A stretch of 64,000 nt of DNA from Patescibacteria group bacterium. GTDB taxonomy: Bacteria; Patescibacteriota; Microgenomatia; UBA8517. Within the stretch, counting starts at the first letter, position 1. Every line of letters begins with the position of its first letter. A program made the translations under genes and the position numbers. This document shows positions 61,599 to 64,000 of the stretch, one piece after another. The stretch covers positions 434,001 to 498,000 of the forward strand of contig DASZQR010000010.1 in the NCBI GenBank assembly GCA_035549555.1, read 5' to 3'. The notes under the pieces were generated by a model. The model saw only the letters and a list, made by a program, of their open reading frames with translations, made no database searches and was not told the origin of the DNA.

Positions 61599-62639
61599 TT
61601 ATAACTTCAACTCAGCCTCTATAAATAGATCAATATCTCCATCCAAAACCGCTTCAGTATTTCCTGTTTCAATTTCTGTCCTTGTATCCTTCACCAATTT
61701 ATAAGGATGGAGTACATAATTGCGAATCTGTGTTCCCCAAGTTGCTGGATGATAATCTCCTTTTAAATCTTTTTCATTTTTTGCTTCCTCTTCTTTTTTT
61801 CTCGCCCAAAGTCTTGAACGAAGCAAATTCATTGCAATTTTTCTATTTTGTTCCTGAAAACGTTCTGTTTGAGCAGTCACCACAATTCCAGTTGGTTTAT
61901 GTGTTAGTCGCACAGCAGTAGAAACTTTATTAACATTTTGCCCTCCATGTCCTCCGCTTCTAAAAAATTGAATATCAAGGTCATCATCTTTTATTTCAAT
62001 ATCTGGCAAATCAACTTCTTCAAATTCAGGTAATACCTCAACCAACGAAAAAGAAGTTTGTCTTAATTTATCTGCATTAAAAGGCGATTGTCTTACAAGT
62101 CGGTGTGTCCCCGCTTCTCCTTTTAAATATCCATATGCATAATTTCCCATCACATTTATAACAATGCTTTTTATTCCCGCTTCTTCTCCATCAGTCTGGT
62201 CAATCACATCAGCCCTCCATCCCTTTCTCTCAAAAAATCTTAAATACATGCGAGTAAGCATAGAAGTCCAGTCCATGGCCTCAGTTCCCCCCTGCCCGGC
62301 ATGAATTGAAAGTGTGGCATTTTTCTTATCATTTGGCCCGCTTAAATATTTTTTCAAAACTAATTTATCAAATCTCACTCGCACCTTCTTTAGTTCTTCG
62401 TTTACATCTTCTGAATTTGAAAGTTCATTTATAATTTTTATTTCTTCATCAAGATTTTTTACTTCATCAACTTCAGTTTTTAAATCAGAAATGTTTTGCA
62501 TAAGAGTCTTAGCTTTACCCTGATCATTCCATAAATTTGGATCAAGTGATTCTTCAGTAAGTTTTTTTAAAGTTTCCTCTTTTTGAGAAAGATTATATGA
62601 CTTCTTAAATTCATCAAATTCCTGTATTAATTCTTGCAT
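61599..62639 (-). CDS. prfB: Peptide chain release factor 2
   Basis: 346 residues in one unbroken frame, so without the programmed +1 frameshift used in many bacteria. [15 protein letters not shown] holds the SPF anticodon-like tripeptide for [17 protein letters not shown] near 230 has the catalytic GGQ loop; [18 protein letters not shown] is the conserved C-terminal region. Shows UGA is a stop here. TATACT ends 6 nt before the ATG. Confidence 0.95.
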   Translation of the reverse strand: MQELIQEFDEFKKSYNLSQKEETLKKLTEESLDPNLWNDQGKAKTLMQNISDLKTEVDEVKNLDEEIKIINELSNSEDVNEELKKVRVRFDKLVLKKYLSGPNDKKNATLSIHAGQGGTEAMDWTSMLTRMYLRFFERKGWRADVIDQTDGEEAGIKSIVINVMGNYAYGYLKGEAGTHRLVRQSPFNADKLRQTSFSLVEVLPEFEEVDLPDIEIKDDDLDIQFFRSGGHGGQNVNKVSTAVRLTHKPTGIVVTAQTERFQEQNRKIAMNLLRSRLWARKKEEEAKNEKDLKGDYHPATWGTQIRNYVLHPYKLVKDTRTEIETGNTEAVLDGDIDLFIEAELKL

Positions 62640-62645
62640 GATTGA

Positions 62646-62690
62646 AGTATATCAAAATATATTTGTAAATAATTAAATTAATGCTATTAT
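62646..62690. promoter_or_regulatory. Divergent leaderless promoters (prfB / 62698)
   Basis: Minus TATACT (plus AGTATA, 62646-62651), 6 nt to the prfB ATG. Plus TTGTAA (62663-62668), 16-nt spacer, TATTAT (62685-62690), 7 nt to the ATG at 62698. Confidence 0.55.
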
Positions 62691-62697
62691 TCAAAAA

Positions 62698-63060
62698 ATG
62701 TCAGCAAATGAACTAGACAGATTATCTATGCAAGAAGAACAAATCAAAAAAGTTCTTACCCAATTGCAAAACCAAAAACCACTCTCTCAAGCAGATTTCA
62801 TATCAACAATATCTATAGTAAATGAACTTTTTGAATCAAGACAATCATTCTGTTATAAAACAATAGGAGCTTTTTCAGCAGCATCACTACTTGGAATGAT
62901 AAAACCGGAACCAGACATAGAATTAGCAAAAAAATTAATATGGATAAAATCAAAGGCTCAAGCTTATTATGAAACAACACCAGGAATTCAAAAAACAGAC
63001 CACTTATTAACAATGACAATGTGGAAATATTTAATTTCTGGAGCTTCACAACGACACTAA
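62698..63060 (+). CDS. Hypothetical helical protein
   Basis: 120 residues, soluble, mainly helical: MSANELDRLSMQEEQIKKVL, IVNELFESRQSFCYKTIGAF, IELAKKLIWIKSKAQAYYE. One Cys. No family recognised. Own promoter; ends 1 bp before the convergent membrane-protein stop. Confidence 0.55.
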   Translation: MSANELDRLSMQEEQIKKVLTQLQNQKPLSQADFISTISIVNELFESRQSFCYKTIGAFSAASLLGMIKPEPDIELAKKLIWIKSKAQAYYETTPGIQKTDHLLTMTMWKYLISGASQRH

Positions 63061-63061
63061 T

Positions 63062-63376
63062 TTATTTAATCTTTGGCCAGCAAGCTTTTGGCACATTTAA
63101 CTCCTCAAGAAACTGTGTATGTTCATATTGAAGCATATTTTTTATAATCGAATTCTTAGTTGTAATTGTTTTTCCATTTACTAGTAAAAATCCATCAGTA
63201 ATTAAAATCATAATTAACCCAACAAAAAGTCCGCCTGCAAAAACAGGTATTGACCAGCTCAAAAAATTCCGAACAATGTAAGCAATAACCAGAATAAGTA
63301 CAAAAAATAAAATAATAATTGCTGCTGCTTGCCATACATCCGGAGCAACCTTAATACTCTCAAGGTGAAGCTTCAT
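63062..63376 (-). CDS. Small two-helix membrane protein
   Basis: 104 residues with helices at about 17-36 and 42-63, separated by a short loop, and a C-terminal tail (NMLQYEHTQFLEELNVPKACWPKIK) expected in the cytoplasm. No known domain. Follows the LytR_C gene by 18 bp, probably co-transcribed. Confidence 0.65.
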   Translation of the reverse strand: MKLHLESIKVAPDVWQAAAIIILFFVLILVIAYIVRNFLSWSIPVFAGGLFVGLIMILITDGFLLVNGKTITTKNSIIKNMLQYEHTQFLEELNVPKACWPKIK

Positions 63377-63394
63377 AGCTTCAATATATCACAA

Positions 63395-63991
63395 TTATGG
63401 AGTTGCAGTCGGTTCTGAAGTATCAGTTGGGCTTGCAGAAGCAGTATCGCCTTTTCGTGTTCCAGTTGTAATCTGAATATCAGTTCCTGATGGCAAGGCA
63501 GAACTATCAGTAGACACACTTGTATACATGTCATTTAATGTAGAATTAATTTCAGTAACAACATCCTGCGACACATTTGGCCCAAAGTCTACAGTTGTAG
63601 TTGTTGCATTTTGGCTATCTGCATTTCCAGTTGTCACGTTTGTATATCCAAGTGTTTTAAGTTTATCAGCTAAAATTCCTGCTTCCCCGGCAATTCCTGT
63701 TCCATTTAGTACTGAAACATTAAGAGCGGTTTTATCAGCTGGAGTTGGTGATGGCGTCGGTACTGGAGTACTAACTGTAGTTAAATCACTTGTTGGTTCT
63801 GGAGTTGGTTCGTCAGTCGAAGAACTTCTTGAGCTTTTGAAAACAAAAAATGTTACTCCACCAATAACAACTAAAAATAAAATTAAAATAACAAGCCATT
63901 TCCAATTTTTCTTATTTTCTTGTTGCTGAGGAACAGGAGTTGTTCCAGGAAAACCAACTGGTGGTGTTTGTGGATTATTCGTTTCTTCCAT
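63395..63991 (-). CDS. LytR C-terminal (LytR_C) domain membrane-anchored protein
   Basis: 198 residues: Pro/Gln-rich cytosolic start, one helix at about 31-52, a PTPEPTSDLTTVSTPVPTP linker, then ALNVSVLNGTGIAGEAGILADKLKTLGYTNV and DFGPNVSQDVVTEI, the LytR_C fold found at the end of LytR-CpsA-Psr proteins and alone in many CPR surface proteins. It lacks the LCP catalytic domain. The stretch to the right edge (9 bp) holds nothing readable. Confidence 0.82.
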   Translation of the reverse strand: MEETNNPQTPPVGFPGTTPVPQQQENKKNWKWLVILILFLVVIGGVTFFVFKSSRSSSTDEPTPEPTSDLTTVSTPVPTPSPTPADKTALNVSVLNGTGIAGEAGILADKLKTLGYTNVTTGNADSQNATTTTVDFGPNVSQDVVTEINSTLNDMYTSVSTDSSALPSGTDIQITTGTRKGDTASASPTDTSEPTATP

Positions 63992-64000
63992 TTAAGAGCT

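Noticed and set aside
61599-62639. Programmed frameshift in prfB
   Set aside because: The frame is continuous from the ATG to the stop; no in-frame UGA with a slippery site.
63528-63929. 133-codon plus-strand frame opposite the LytR_C gene
   Set aside because: Caused by low-complexity Pro/Thr codons read on the other strand; Val/Gly-rich nonsense.
1-64000. UGA recoded as glycine (Gracilibacteria/SR1 code)
   Set aside because: Many genes end in TGA at positions set by ATGA overlaps, and RF2 is encoded.
1-64000. tRNA, rRNA, CRISPR arrays, transposases or prophage genes
   Set aside because: None seen. Gaps are too short for RNA genes, no regular direct repeats with spacers, and no transposase or integrase motifs in any frame.

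Overview
This AT-rich, very gene-dense window looks like a chromosome segment of an ultra-small Candidate Phyla Radiation (Patescibacteria) bacterium, most likely of the Microgenomates type. The reasons are the packed genes with 4-bp ATGA overlaps, a dominant run of GT-C membrane glycosyltransferases, a short TsaB, a DUF5667-like secreted protein, and sortase, CAP and LytR_C surface proteins with Pro/Thr linkers. This placement is inference from gene content. TGA is an ordinary stop (release factor 2 is encoded and many genes end in TGA), so the UGA-recoding CPR lineages are unlikely. No rRNA, tRNA, CRISPR array or insertion sequence was seen.

The first 52.6 kb is a giant surface-glycan island. 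I count about 18 GT-C type polytopic glycosyltransferases (or GT-C-like proteins), 10 GT2 enzymes, 4 GT4 enzymes and 2 MOP-family flippases. Six GT-C genes are close paralogs (11766-13418, 13415-15052, 15646-17331, 18828-20429, 22418-24187, 24551-26242). A second subfamily of four (28444, 42746, 44223, 47271) carries a DQxRD-like motif. Four DPM1-like GT2 enzymes (one fused to GtrA) would charge a polyprenyl phosphate with single sugars on the inside; the GT-C enzymes would use these outside; flippases would export assembled units. Accessory genes are a polysaccharide deacetylase, two methyltransferases, a cupin, an SDR, an RBBP9-like hydrolase and NrnA. The only sugar-nucleotide gene, an NAD-dependent epimerase at 45741-46298, is wrecked.

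From 52.6 kb on, the content is housekeeping and envelope: trmD, then one long minus-strand operon (61252 down to 53300) with a membrane-anchored protein, ftsE, ftsX, a coiled-coil C39-like peptidase, a surface protein, VanZ-like, tsaE, tsaB, an FN3-type surface protein, a sortase, a CAP protein, a small membrane protein, a YkuK RNase-H-like protein and a small protein. After that come prfB, a LytR_C protein and small unknowns.

Two sequence-level themes stand out. First, most first genes of transcription units have a TATAAT-like box 5-7 nt before the start codon, which predicts leaderless mRNAs; divergent pairs share overlapping or palindromic -10 boxes. Second, there is a set of tiny palindromes with 3-nt loops, including a four-copy family (CAAGCTYTGCTTA). 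Five of the palindromes lie in frame inside one GT-C gene at places where its paralogs have no residues. Convergent genes abut or overlap, leaving no room for ordinary terminators.
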